A stretch of DNA of 34,068 nucleotides from Intestinibacter bartlettii (GCF_018917435.1 NZ_JAHLOQ010000035.1:1-34068); one strand, 5' to 3'. Shown: positions 25,095-33,865, numbered from the stretch's first letter. The notes: generated by a model not told the origin, from the sequence alone. Numbers and translations are program-made.

Positions 25095-25862
25095 ATGAAA
25101 AATATCTTAAGTGTTGAAAAGATAGAAAAATACTATGGAAATAAAGGAAATATAACAAAAGCCATAGATAATATAAGTTTTAAAGTTGGAGAAGGAGAAT
25201 TTGTTGGAATTATGGGACCAAGTGGTAGCGGTAAAACAACACTTTTGAACTGTATTTCAACAATAGATAAGGTTACAACAGGAAATATAATTATAAACAA
25301 TCAAGATATAACAAGATTAAAATCAAGAAAACTAGATAAATTTAGACAAAATGAATTAGGATTTATATTCCAAGATTTTAACTTACTAGATACATTGACT
25401 GCATATGAAAATATAGCATTAGCACTTACTATAAAAGGTGAAAAAACTTCTAAAGTAGATTCAAAAATAAAAGAAGTAGCAAAATATTTAGAAATAGAAA
25501 AGGTACTAGATAAATATCCTTATCAGATGTCAGGAGGACAAAAACAAAGGGTTGCATCTGCAAGAGCTATAGTTACAGAACCATCATTAATACTTGCTGA
25601 TGAGCCAACAGGAGCTCTTGATTCAAAATCAGCTAGATTATTATTAGAAAGATTAGAGAGTTTAAATACAGAACTTAGTGCGACTATACTTATGGTTACT
25701 CACGATGCGTTTACAGCAAGTTATGCTCATAGAATTTTATTTATAAAAGACGGAAAAATATTTACAGAATTAGTTAGAGGAAATGATTCGAGAAAAGAAT
25801 TTTTCAATAGAATAATGGAAGTAATTACGATGTTAGGAGGAGATGATAATAATGTATTCTAA
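25095..25862 (+). CDS. BceA-type ABC transporter ATPase
   Basis: A 255-residue ATPase with Walker A GPSGSGKTT, Q-loop FIFQDFNLL, signature MSGGQKQR, Walker B LILADEPTGALDS and H-loop VTHD. The MacB/LolD/BceA branch is shown by TGALDSKSA and by its partner permease. BceAB transporters remove cell-wall-active peptides (bacitracin, nisin, cationic peptides) from lipid targets and double as sensors for the BceS kinase. ATG 25095 lies eight bases after AGGAGG; the ATG at 25074 precedes that site. The 3' end overlaps the permease gene by 11 bp. Confidence 0.93.
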   Translation: MKNILSVEKIEKYYGNKGNITKAIDNISFKVGEGEFVGIMGPSGSGKTTLLNCISTIDKVTTGNIIINNQDITRLKSRKLDKFRQNELGFIFQDFNLLDTLTAYENIALALTIKGEKTSKVDSKIKEVAKYLEIEKVLDKYPYQMSGGQKQRVASARAIVTEPSLILADEPTGALDSKSARLLLERLESLNTELSATILMVTHDAFTASYAHRILFIKDGKIFTELVRGNDSRKEFFNRIMEVITMLGGDDNNVF

Positions 25863-27852
25863 GATAGCATTTAAAAATGTAAAGAAAAGTTTTAAAGATT
25901 ATACGATATATTTCTTTACTTTAATGTTAGCAGTATGCATATTTTATACTTTTAACTCAATAGAATCACAAAAAGTTATGTCAGAACTTACTTCTTCAGG
26001 AGAAAGTTATGTAGATATACTTTCAAAAGTAATATCTTATGTATCTGTATTTATAGCATTTATTTTAGGAAGTCTTATACTTTATGCAAATAACTTTTTG
26101 GTAAAAAAGAGAAATAAAGAACTTGGAATTTATATGACATTAGGGATGTCAAAGAATAAAATATCTAAAATATTAATATTAGAGACAATTATAGTTGGGA
26201 TACTTTCACTTATAAGTGGTTTGATATTAGGATTAATATTTTCACAAGGGTTATCAATACTAGTTGTAAAATTATTCGGTTTAAAAATGTCGACTTATTC
26301 ATTTGTGATATCAGGAAAAGCAATGATAAAGACAGTTTTATACTTTGGAATAATGTTCTTATTAGTTATGATATTTAACTCTTTTGTAATTTCAAAATAC
26401 AAGATAATAGATTTATTAACAGTAGGAAGAAAAACAGAAGAAGTAAAATTTAAAAGCAATATAGTATATTTAATTTCATTTGTATTATGTGTTATTTCAC
26501 TTGGCACAGCTTATAAATTAGTTTTAGAAGTTGGGTTACTAGGAATAAAAGATATTAAGTTTATAACTTCTATATTACTTGGAGTATTAGGTACATTTTT
26601 ATTATTCTTCTCTTTATCAGGATTTATTTTATATATAGTTAAGAAAAATAAAAAAATATACTTTAAAGGCTTAAATATATTTATAGTAAAACAAATAAAT
26701 AGCAAGGTAAATACAAACTTTATTTCTATGTCAGTTATATGCCTTATGTTATTTATGACGATAGGGATGTTATCTACTGGATTTAGTTTTAAAAATGCAA
26801 TAGAATCGGGACTAAAAGATTCAACACCATATGATGCAAGTGCTTATCTTTATATAGATGAAGGTGAAAAAGCAAATGATATACAAAAATCACTTGAATA
26901 TATAGGTGTGAAATTTAATAAGGAAGATAAAGTAGTTTATTATGATTTATATACAGATAATAAAACAATATCAGAAGTGTTAAATTTAAATGCAAATATG
27001 AGAAGTCTAATGAATTATATGAAACTTTCTGATTATAATAAACTTAGAGAATTAGACAATCAAAAAGCTCTATCTTTAAATAAAGATGAAGTATTAATAA
27101 CATCAAATTATGCTAATACATTAGAAGCTCTACAAAATTATATTAAAAATAATGACAGTATAAAAATAGAAAATAAATCTTATAAAATAAAAGATAAGAA
27201 AGTTATAGAAGAGAACTTAAAAACAGATTTTATGAAGAATAATATGATCACAGTAATCGTTAACGATGATGTATGTGATAATATGGCTTTAATTTCAAGC
27301 AATGTAAGTGTAAACTTTGTTGGAGAGGGTAAAGAAAAAAGAGAAGCTGATTTCACTAATAAAATATATTCATATAAAACTACTGATACAGATTATGATA
27401 AAATAGGATTTGTACTTGGTGTAAGTAAAGCCGAAGTTTATGAATCAAATAAAGGAATAACAACAATAGTATTATTTATAGGTATTTATATAGGAATAGT
27501 GTTCTTAATAAGCAGTATGGCAGTGCTTGCACTTCAACAATTAAGTGAAGCTAGTGATAGTATAGATAGATATAAATCATTAAAAAGACTTGGAGCAAGT
27601 GAAAAAGATATAAATAAAACAATATTTATACAAACTTTAGTATATTTCAGCCTTCCAGTTATATTAGCTTTTATACATTCAGTTATTGGAATAAAAGTTG
27701 CAAATGATTTTGTATCTGTGTACAACAAACCAGATATAATGGGATCTTCACTTATAACAGCGGGAATATTTATGATAGTATATATTATATACTTCTATAT
27801 AACTTATAGTGGATATAAAAATATAGTTAAAAATAAAATCCATGTAAAGTAG
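25852..27852 (+). CDS. BceB-type ABC transporter permease
   Basis: A 666-residue FtsX-like permease with ten predicted helices and a large outer domain of about 220 residues between helices 7 and 8 (roughly residues 305-530), the BceB layout. KKRNKELGIYMTLGMSK and YKSLKRLGASEKDINK are the two conserved cytoplasmic FtsX-domain segments. The outer domain decides which peptide is recognised; I cannot name it from sequence. The start ATG 25852 lies inside the end of the ATPase gene, with AGGAGG at 25835-25840. The last codons are part of a terminator stem. Confidence 0.93.
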   Translation: MYSKIAFKNVKKSFKDYTIYFFTLMLAVCIFYTFNSIESQKVMSELTSSGESYVDILSKVISYVSVFIAFILGSLILYANNFLVKKRNKELGIYMTLGMSKNKISKILILETIIVGILSLISGLILGLIFSQGLSILVVKLFGLKMSTYSFVISGKAMIKTVLYFGIMFLLVMIFNSFVISKYKIIDLLTVGRKTEEVKFKSNIVYLISFVLCVISLGTAYKLVLEVGLLGIKDIKFITSILLGVLGTFLLFFSLSGFILYIVKKNKKIYFKGLNIFIVKQINSKVNTNFISMSVICLMLFMTIGMLSTGFSFKNAIESGLKDSTPYDASAYLYIDEGEKANDIQKSLEYIGVKFNKEDKVVYYDLYTDNKTISEVLNLNANMRSLMNYMKLSDYNKLRELDNQKALSLNKDEVLITSNYANTLEALQNYIKNNDSIKIENKSYKIKDKKVIEENLKTDFMKNNMITVIVNDDVCDNMALISSNVSVNFVGEGKEKREADFTNKIYSYKTTDTDYDKIGFVLGVSKAEVYESNKGITTIVLFIGIYIGIVFLISSMAVLALQQLSEASDSIDRYKSLKRLGASEKDINKTIFIQTLVYFSLPVILAFIHSVIGIKVANDFVSVYNKPDIMGSSLITAGIFMIVYIIYFYITYSGYKNIVKNKIHVK

Positions 27853-27876
27853 TTTATCTGCTTTACATGGATTTTT
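27840..27876 (+). terminator. Terminator between transporter and two-component genes
   Basis: A 13-bp stem with one G-U pair (27840-27852/27858-27870, CCATGTAAAG.../...CTTTACATGG), loop TTTAT, then ATTTTT. The left arm includes the permease stop codon. The regulator gene begins only 20 bp later. Confidence 0.85.
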
Positions 27877-27896
27877 CCGATGATTGGAGGGGTAAT

Positions 27897-28568
27897 ATGC
27901 AAAAAATAATTATTGTAGAAGATGATCAAATAATAAGAGAAGAGCTACAAATATTTTTAAGTAAATACGGATATGAGATAAAAGCACCTACAGAATTTAA
28001 TAATATAGTAGATTATATATTAAAACAAAATGCAGACTTGGTTTTATTAGATATAAATTTACCAGTTTTTGATGGCTATTTTATATGCAGGGAAATTAGG
28101 AAAACATCTCAAGTACCTATAATAGTTGTTACAAGTAGAGATAGCGAAGTCGACGAGCTTATGAGTATGAACTTGGGAGCAGATGATTTTGTAACAAAAC
28201 CATATAATACTCAGATATTACTCGCAAGGATTGCTGCTTTATTAAAAAGAAGTGGGATGAATTCAAACTCAAATAATATACTAACTTATAAAGATTTTAA
28301 GTTAAACTTATCTAATGCCACTGTAATTTATAATGATAAAAATATAGAGTTAACAAAAAATGAGGTGAAAATCCTTTCTTATTTAATAAATCATAAAGGA
28401 GAAATTGTGTCTAGAGAGCTTTTGATGGAACATCTATGGAATTCGGATTTCTTTGTAGACGATAGCACATTGACAGTAAATATAACAAGGCTTAGAAAAA
28501 AACTAGATGAAATAGGAATAAAAAATGTTATAGAAACTAGAAGAGGACTAGGGTATATAATGCGATGA
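27897..28568 (+). CDS. BceR-type response regulator (OmpR family)
   Basis: A 223-residue response regulator: receiver domain with acidic pocket E8/D9/D10, phospho-acceptor D52 (LLDINLP), T79 and K101 (VTKPYN), then an OmpR-type winged helix (about 130-223: ELTKNEVKILSYLINHKG, TLTVNITRLRKKLDE, ETRRGLGYI). It would activate the transporter operon through the TACA-N4-TGTA site. ATG 27897 follows GGAGGGG; the ATG at 27867 lies within the terminator. Its stop overlaps the kinase start (ATGA). Confidence 0.92.
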   Translation: MQKIIIVEDDQIIREELQIFLSKYGYEIKAPTEFNNIVDYILKQNADLVLLDINLPVFDGYFICREIRKTSQVPIIVVTSRDSEVDELMSMNLGADDFVTKPYNTQILLARIAALLKRSGMNSNSNNILTYKDFKLNLSNATVIYNDKNIELTKNEVKILSYLINHKGEIVSRELLMEHLWNSDFFVDDSTLTVNITRLRKKLDEIGIKNVIETRRGLGYIMR

Positions 28569-29578
28569 GAGTAAAAGATTTTTTAAAAGATAAAGGTATT
28601 TTTTTAACTCTAAATTTAATGATATTTATTGTAATATCAATCTTTATGTATATTGCAGATATAAGTTTTATGATGATTTTTTTTATTTTCTGTATATGGT
28701 TTTTGCCATTGCTTACTTATATTTTTATAGAGTACATAAAGTATAAAAAATATTTTAATGATATAGAAAGTATATTAGACAGCTTGGATAAAAAGTATTT
28801 TTTACCTGAAGTTATGGAAGATGCTAATTTTTTAATTGCAGAACAAATAAACGATATATTAAAAGAAGTAAGCCGAGATATGCATGAGCATGTTAAGTAT
28901 TATGAAGATATGCAAAAAGAATATAGAGAATATATCGAAATGTGGGTCCATGAAATAAAAACTCCGATAGCATCTAGCAAATTGTTGATAGAAAACAACT
29001 ATAACAACGATATGATTAGAAAAATAGATACTCAAATTAACAAGATAGACAACTTTGTAGAACAAGTACTTTATTACTCACGAAGTAATGAAGTGGGCAA
29101 AGATTATATTATAAAAAAAGTAGAGTTAGAGCCATTAGTAAAAAAGATAATCAAGAGAAATCAACGAGATTTTATAAGTAAAAGAATAAGTTTGGAACTT
29201 AAAAATTTAGAGCAAGTTATTTATAGTGACTCAAAGTGGATAGAATTTATTTTAAATCAGATAATAGTGAATGCCATAAAATATTCAAAAGGAAATAATG
29301 ATAAAATCGAGATAGAAAGCCAAAAACAAAATAATTCTGTAATACTTACTATAAAAGATAATGGAGTTGGCATAGATGAGAAGGATATTGGTAGGGTGTT
29401 TGAAAAAGGATTTACTGGTGAGAATGGAAGAAGATTCGGAAAGAGTACTGGTATAGGACTTTATCTATGCAAGAAGCTATGTAATAAATTAGGCCTTGGA
29501 TTGTATATAGAATCAAAAGAGAATTATGGAACAAAAGTAACTGTTATATTCCCAATAGCAGAAAATATAACAGAATAA
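28565..29578 (+). CDS. BceS-type intramembrane-sensing histidine kinase
   Basis: A 337-residue sensor kinase with two N-terminal helices (about 12-30 and 34-55) joined by only a few residues, so no real sensor domain outside. The phospho-acceptor is H129 (WVHEIKTPIA). N-box NAIKYSKGN, G1 DNGVGIDEKD, F-box FEKGFTG and G2 GIGLYL complete the catalytic domain. Kinases of this type take their signal from the BceAB transporter. Translation is coupled to the regulator gene by a 4-bp overlap. Confidence 0.92.
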   Translation: MRVKDFLKDKGIFLTLNLMIFIVISIFMYIADISFMMIFFIFCIWFLPLLTYIFIEYIKYKKYFNDIESILDSLDKKYFLPEVMEDANFLIAEQINDILKEVSRDMHEHVKYYEDMQKEYREYIEMWVHEIKTPIASSKLLIENNYNNDMIRKIDTQINKIDNFVEQVLYYSRSNEVGKDYIIKKVELEPLVKKIIKRNQRDFISKRISLELKNLEQVIYSDSKWIEFILNQIIVNAIKYSKGNNDKIEIESQKQNNSVILTIKDNGVGIDEKDIGRVFEKGFTGENGRRFGKSTGIGLYLCKKLCNKLGLGLYIESKENYGTKVTVIFPIAENITE

Positions 29579-29580
29579 TA

Positions 29581-29619
29581 AAAAGACTATCTGGGACAAT
29601 TTGTGCAGATAGTCTTTTT
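29581..29619. terminator. Bidirectional terminator
   Basis: AAAAGACTATCTG (29581-29593) pairs perfectly with 29606-29618, with T-runs on both strands. It serves the kinase gene and the convergent HAD-like gene. Confidence 0.9.
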
Positions 29620-29621
29620 GT

Positions 29622-29945
29622 TTAGTTTAAAAATAATGTATTAAAATATTTATTATATAAATCATATAAATTTTTAATATCATGCTTATCTTTTAAATTA
29701 TTTTGATTTGAATTTAATCTAATTATGTGCTTAACATTTAAGCTTTGTGCTAAATTTAAATTTTGTTGTGAATCGGAAATGAAAATGCAATTTTCAATGT
29801 CTAGTGGAATTTCATCTAAATTATATATTAAATCGTTTTGTAGTTCTACCCATGGAATGTTTATATTTTTTAATATATTAATCATAAAATAGTACCCTTC
29901 TATGTTTTTTAATTTATTATTTAAATTGAATATTACTCCCTTCAT
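29622..29945 (-). CDS. Short HAD-like protein lacking the catalytic aspartates
   Basis: A 107-residue protein with clear resemblance to HAD phosphatases at both ends: MKGVIFNLNNKL aligns with the MKGVIFDLDGTL motif I of beta-phosphoglucomutase-type HADs, and IFISDSQQNLNLAQSLNV with motif IV (IxDSxxNLxxAxxLG). Both catalytic Asp are Asn (residues 7 and 9), and the cap with motifs II and III is missing; normal relatives are about 210 residues. There is no frameshift, the ribosome binding site is good (GGAGGTAA) and a terminator follows, so it looks like a maintained pseudoenzyme and not a broken gene. It is divergent from the AraC regulator, with a palindrome between them. A binding or regulatory role is possible. 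Confidence 0.6.
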   Translation of the reverse strand: MKGVIFNLNNKLKNIEGYYFMINILKNINIPWVELQNDLIYNLDEIPLDIENCIFISDSQQNLNLAQSLNVKHIIRLNSNQNNLKDKHDIKNLYDLYNKYFNTLFLN

Positions 29946-30013
29946 ATTAAATTACCTCCATAAAATTTATTCTTAGTAAATAAACTGAAATAACAGTTAG
30001 TAAAATAAATTCT

Positions 30014-30025
30014 AAATCGCGATTT
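30014..30025. promoter_or_regulatory. Palindrome between the HAD-like and AraC genes
   Basis: AAATCGCGATTT is a perfect 12-bp palindrome whose CGCG centre is rare in this DNA. It stands in the 181-bp divergent region and could be an operator for one or both genes. Confidence 0.35.
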
Positions 30026-30059
30026 TTCATTATAATATAATAATATAGCTACAAAAAGC

Positions 30060-30093
30060 TTGGTTCAATAATAAAAAAGACCTATACTATAAT
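30060..30093 (+). promoter_or_regulatory. Candidate SigA promoter of the AraC gene
   Basis: TTGGTT (30060-30065), a 17-nt spacer and TATACT (30083-30088); an overlapping TATAAT stands at 30088-30093. The ATG lies at 30127. Confidence 0.5.
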
Positions 30094-30126
30094 AAAAACG
30101 ACAAAATAAAAATAAGGGGAGTAATT

Positions 30127-31032
30127 ATGAAACAAATTACTACAGAAATTATAGTTGATGAAGATAATCAACAATTAGAATTATTTGGGACACCAATGTT
30201 TCCATGTAAGGCATATTACTCTGATGTTAATAAATTTGTAACAGGGGATATTTCATGGCATTGGCATGAAGAAATAGAAGTGATTTTAGTTGAAAGTGGG
30301 AGTATACACTTATATTTAGATGATAGTGATTTTATATTAAATGAAGGTGATGCTGTATTTATAAATTCAAATGTACTTCACTATATTAAGTCACATAAAA
30401 GTGATAAATGCACTTTAAATACACTTGTTTTTAATAAGAGTTTAATTGCTGGAGGAGTACAAAGTGTATTTGAACAAAATTTTGTAAATCCTATTGTTCA
30501 AAATAAAAATTTGAATACAGTGATATTTTATAAATACACAACTTGGGGCAAGGAGGCAAAAGATTATATACATAAAGCTTTTGTAGAATTTGAAGAATCA
30601 AAATTTGGATATGAGATGCTTGTAAGGGAATATTTATCTCATATGTGGTATGTTATGCTAAAAAATATACAAGATTTAAATTTAAATAAAAAAAGTATAA
30701 ATAATTTAAATTCAGATAGAATAAAAAGTATGCTTTCTTTTATACATAAAAATTACAATAAACAAATAACATTAAATGATATATCAAAGTCAGTAAATTT
30801 GAGTGAAAGAGAATGTTTAAGATGTTTTAAAAGCACACTTGGAATATCACCAATTCAATATATTTTAAAATATAGAGTATCTATAGCGGTTAAAATGTTA
30901 AGTGAAAGTAAAGACTCTATTACAGTAATAAGCGATACTGTAGGATTTGATAGTCCAAGTTATTTTTCTAAGATTTTTAAGCGATTTATAGGAACTACCC
31001 CTAGTCAATATAGAAAAAAATCTACTTTTTAA
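30127..31032 (+). CDS. AraC-family regulator with cupin sensor domain
   Basis: A 301-residue regulator. The N-terminal cupin-like domain (about 20-140) shows SWHWHEEIEVILVESGSI and LNEGDAVFINSNVLHY, typical of sugar- or metabolite-sensing AraC proteins. The C-terminal double HTH (about 200-300) has ITLNDISKSVNLSERECLRCFK and the conserved end IGTTPSQYRKKS, with GFDSPSYFSKIFKR. It probably binds direct repeats and activates a target not obvious here; no sugar operon is adjacent. The nearest divergent gene is the HAD-like protein. AGGGGAG precedes ATG 30127. I see no strong terminator after it. Confidence 0.92.
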   Translation: MKQITTEIIVDEDNQQLELFGTPMFPCKAYYSDVNKFVTGDISWHWHEEIEVILVESGSIHLYLDDSDFILNEGDAVFINSNVLHYIKSHKSDKCTLNTLVFNKSLIAGGVQSVFEQNFVNPIVQNKNLNTVIFYKYTTWGKEAKDYIHKAFVEFEESKFGYEMLVREYLSHMWYVMLKNIQDLNLNKKSINNLNSDRIKSMLSFIHKNYNKQITLNDISKSVNLSERECLRCFKSTLGISPIQYILKYRVSIAVKMLSESKDSITVISDTVGFDSPSYFSKIFKRFIGTTPSQYRKKSTF

Positions 31033-31080
31033 AGATTTTTAGAATAAAGATTCTTTTATTAATGCAAATTTCACAAAAAT

Positions 31081-31089
31081 TGGTATAAT
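31081..31089 (+). promoter_or_regulatory. Extended -10 promoter of clpP
   Basis: TGGTATAAT (31081-31089) matches TGnTATAAT; no clear -35 is present, as is usual for extended -10 promoters. It gives a leader of about 145 nt before the clpP ATG, in which no CtsR-like or HrcA-like repeat is evident. Confidence 0.5.
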
Positions 31090-31242
31090 TTAAATAATAG
31101 GATATAAATTTATGGATAAGAAATTTTTAATTAAAAAATATATCCAGTCTAAAAAATACAAAAAGAAAATACATTTTTAATCCTAAACAATTATATATGG
31201 GTATAGGTGTAAAAATGTTTATGGTCATGGAGGCGAAATAAC

Positions 31243-31845
31243 ATGAGTGTAATACCTTACGTAGTAGAACAAACAGGCGGTGGAGAGAGAAGTTATGATA
31301 TATATTCTCGTCTACTAGCTGATAGAATTATTTTTTTAGGAGAAGAAGTTACAGATGCTTCTGCAAGTGTTATAATAGCACAACTTCTATTTTTAGAAGC
31401 AGAAGATCCAGATAAAGATATATTTCTTTATATAAATTCTCCAGGTGGATCAGTAACAGCAGGATTTGCAATATATGATACAATGCAACATATAAAATGT
31501 GATGTATCGACTATATGTATAGGCCTTGCAGCTAGTTTTGGAGCATTTTTATTAGCTGGTGGAGCAAAAGGAAAAAGATTTGCACTTCCAAATTCTCAAA
31601 TTATGATACACCAACCTCTAATAGGAGGAAATGGAATTCAAGGTCAAGCTACAGATATCAAGATTATGGCAGAAAATTTATTAAAAACAAAACAAAGATT
31701 AAATGAATTATTAGCTCAAAACACTGGAAGAAGTATCGATGAAATATACAGAGATACTGAAAGAGATAACTTTATGAGTTCTCAAGAGGCACTAGATTAT
31801 GGATTAATTGATTCAATAATATCTAGAAGTGATTCTATAAAATAA
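31243..31845 (+). CDS. clpP: ClpP protease paralogue not linked to clpX
   Basis: A 200-residue ClpP serine peptidase with the full triad: S98 (GLAASFGAF), H123 (MIHQPL) and D175 (DTERDNF). The N-terminal axial loop and hydrophobic-patch regions look intact. Differences from the usual form are Leu and Phe around the nucleophile (GLAASFG; the common form is GMAASMG) and three extra residues after the catalytic His ([14 protein letters not shown] against HQPLGGAQGQA), at the base of the handle. ClpP degrades proteins unfolded by ClpX or ClpC. No clpX, tig or lon is adjacent, so this is probably the second ClpP that many Clostridia carry. GGAGG precedes ATG 31243; a terminator follows. Confidence 0.95.
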   Translation: MSVIPYVVEQTGGGERSYDIYSRLLADRIIFLGEEVTDASASVIIAQLLFLEAEDPDKDIFLYINSPGGSVTAGFAIYDTMQHIKCDVSTICIGLAASFGAFLLAGGAKGKRFALPNSQIMIHQPLIGGNGIQGQATDIKIMAENLLKTKQRLNELLAQNTGRSIDEIYRDTERDNFMSSQEALDYGLIDSIISRSDSIK

Positions 31846-31849
31846 ACAT

Positions 31850-31892
31850 AAAAGATTGATCTCTTTTAATATAAATGGATCAATCTTTTTTT
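31850..31892 (+). terminator. Rho-independent terminator of clpP
   Basis: AAAAGATTGATC (31850-31861) pairs perfectly with 31878-31889, followed by more T. Confidence 0.9.
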
Positions 31893-31943
31893 AGTTGTAA
31901 GGAGATTATAAAAACTTTTTTATAATATATGGGGGATAATAAT

Positions 31944-32576
31944 ATGGAGAATAAAAAAGAAAACAGAGCATTTAATGAAATGTATATAGCTGCTAAAAAA
32001 CGTCTTGAGGGAAAAGACCCTAAAGAAATTGCAAAAAATGCAGGTGTTGAATTTGATGAACAAACATCAACTTTAAAAGTAAAAAGTTTAGACAGGGTAG
32101 TTGAATTAGAATATCCAAGTTATGATATGAAAGAAAAAAGAGACGACTGGCAGATACTAACTTTACTTCATTATTTAGATTTGGCTGATAATACACCGAT
32201 TTTATCAAAACAAATTAAATTTGGAGAATTAAAAGATGGACTTATAAGAGGGGCAAGATTTGACAAAACTGTTGAAGTAGAATTAGAACGCTTTTTAAAA
32301 AATAAAGATGAAAAACAAGTTATAGAGGTCTTTAAATCTCTAGATGCAAAGTTTATTGATTCAAAAGCAGATTTAAGTGCTGTATTTTATCTTTATCCAT
32401 ATTATCCAGTTACGATAAATATATGGTTTGAAGATGATGAATTCCCGGCAACAGGTAAAATGTTTCTCGATAAAACAGCAGACCATTATCTTACAATAGA
32501 AGATGCAGTTGGCGTTGGCGAACTTATGATAAGAGTAATAAATCAAAGATATGAAGAGTTATATTGTAAAAAATAG
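31944..32576 (+). CDS. DUF3786 protein
   Basis: A 210-residue cytosolic protein matching DUF3786: repeated pattern around DDWQILTLLHYLDLAD, FYLYPYYPVTINIWFEDDEFP and LFLD-like FLDKTADHYLTIEDAVGVGE. The family is found in anaerobes and sometimes beside corrinoid or Fe-S proteins; its function is unknown. ATG 31944 follows GGGGGAT at normal spacing; the ATG at 31929 is part of that region. It stands alone between clpP and a small acidic gene. Confidence 0.8.
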   Translation: MENKKENRAFNEMYIAAKKRLEGKDPKEIAKNAGVEFDEQTSTLKVKSLDRVVELEYPSYDMKEKRDDWQILTLLHYLDLADNTPILSKQIKFGELKDGLIRGARFDKTVEVELERFLKNKDEKQVIEVFKSLDAKFIDSKADLSAVFYLYPYYPVTINIWFEDDEFPATGKMFLDKTADHYLTIEDAVGVGELMIRVINQRYEELYCKK

Positions 32577-32601
32577 ACATAAGTTATAAAGATAAACAGT
32601 C

Positions 32602-32630
32602 TTGTTATATAAATTTGTTTGTGATATATT
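32602..32630 (+). promoter_or_regulatory. Candidate SigA promoter of the small acidic gene
   Basis: TTGTTA (32602-32607), a 17-nt spacer and TATATT (32625-32630), 37 bp before ATG 32667. Confidence 0.45.
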
Positions 32631-32666
32631 ACAAAGGCAGTTAAGAAAGAAAGGAATTTTATTAAA

Positions 32667-32939
32667 ATGACAAACGTAAATGGATTTAATATAACAGACG
32701 AAGAACTTCGTGAAATAGAACAAATAAAAGAATTAGCACAAGATTGTACAACTCATTTATTAGAATGTCTAGTTGACCCAGATACAGAAGAAAAAGTAGA
32801 ACTAAACGAAGAAGATAAAAAAGATATGTACAAATTTATACTAGATAAAACTATGGAATATGCAGAAGAAAACAAACTTCCAGATGACGGAGATGATTTT
32901 GATAAATATATCGAATTTATAATAGATAGTTTACAATAA
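32667..32939 (+). CDS. Small acidic protein of unknown function
   Basis: A 90-residue, strongly acidic, helical protein (many Glu/Asp, no membrane segment) with two Cys (CTTHLLECL). I recognise no domain. Support for a real gene: candidate promoter, AAAGGAA site a little far from the ATG, normal codons and a strong terminator touching the stop. The charge suggests a partner for a basic protein, but nothing more can be said. Confidence 0.7.
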   Translation: MTNVNGFNITDEELREIEQIKELAQDCTTHLLECLVDPDTEEKVELNEEDKKDMYKFILDKTMEYAEENKLPDDGDDFDKYIEFIIDSLQ

Positions 32940-32968
32940 AAACCTAGGATAATATCCTAGGTTTTTTT
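32938..32968 (+). terminator. Rho-independent terminator
   Basis: AAAAACCTAGGAT (32938-32950) pairs with 32954-32966, followed by TTT; the CCTAGG core gives a strong stem. Confidence 0.92.
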
Positions 32969-33052
32969 TATATTAGGAACATATAATAGTGTAAAACATA
33001 ATATTTTCAAAACTATATAATAAAAATAATTATATACATGGGGGTATGTAAT

Positions 33053-33865
33053 ATGAAAAAAATAATAAGTTTAATAATGCTAGTTGTATGTATATGTTTA
33101 ATGACTGTTGGTTGTAATAATGTGCAACAATTAGATTCTAGTCAAATAGAAAGCCCATCAAATTCACAATCTATTGATAATTTTTCAAAACAATTAGAAC
33201 AAGATTTAAATGAACAAGCGGGTGCAGAAATGGATGTACAAATAATAACTAAAGGTAACAGTGTTAATTTATTTTTAAAACTTACACAAGCAGATGTAGA
33301 GGTTCATGAATTCAAACAAATTATAGAAAATGATATAGATGGAATGTGTACTGAAATGGTAACAATTTTTAACGGTTGTTTACAAAAATATCATGAAAAT
33401 GGTTTTAATGATATTCAATTGGTTGTTTGTTGTCTTGATAGAAGAGATATCGTATTAATGCGACTTATTAGTAACGAAGAAATAGATGAAAGTATTGTTA
33501 AACACTATTATGACGGTTATGATGATGTATTTGGATCTGATACAGATGATTCAACAGATGTTTTTCATGAATATGATGATTATAGTGATGGTTTAGTTAA
33601 TGCACTAAGAGCTGAAATAACATATATGGAAACATATTATGGGAAACCACTTATAAAAATAGATAATAAAAATAAAGTTGTTCATTTAACATATAATGAA
33701 GCTCCATCAGAATTAAATATATTAATAGACCAAAATAGATGGGCTTATGATGAATTTGAAACTTCATATGAAATGTTATCAGATAGTGTTAATGAAGTCG
33801 TTGGTTATGATTATACTACAACAGTTACTGTTGAATGTGATGGAAGATTTGTATATTCAAGATAG
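33053..33865 (+). CDS. Putative lipoprotein of unknown function
   Basis: A 270-residue protein with a lipoprotein-type signal: MKKIISLIML, hydrophobic core and TVGC with the candidate lipidated Cys at residue 21. Thr at -3 makes the lipobox weaker than usual. The mature part is polar and acidic, with an Asp-rich stretch (about 165-190: DDVFGSDTDDSTDVFHEYDD). No domain is recognised. ATG 33053 follows GGGGGTATG; the ATG at 33038 lies before that site. It is the last complete gene of the window and is followed by the IS-like terminus. Confidence 0.75.
   Translation: MKKIISLIMLVVCICLMTVGCNNVQQLDSSQIESPSNSQSIDNFSKQLEQDLNEQAGAEMDVQIITKGNSVNLFLKLTQADVEVHEFKQIIENDIDGMCTEMVTIFNGCLQKYHENGFNDIQLVVCCLDRRDIVLMRLISNEEIDESIVKHYYDGYDDVFGSDTDDSTDVFHEYDDYSDGLVNALRAEITYMETYYGKPLIKIDNKNKVVHLTYNEAPSELNILIDQNRWAYDEFETSYEMLSDSVNEVVGYDYTTTVTVECDGRFVYSR

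Noticed and set aside
31041-31058. AGAAT-AAAG-ATTCT followed by TTTATT as a terminator of the AraC gene
   Set aside because: Only five A/T-rich pairs; not reliable as a terminator.
31112-31180. 22-codon Lys-rich ORF in the clpP leader
   Set aside because: It has only a weak AGGATA before its ATG and such Lys-rich short frames are expected by chance in A-rich DNA. It could be a leader peptide, but nothing supports this.
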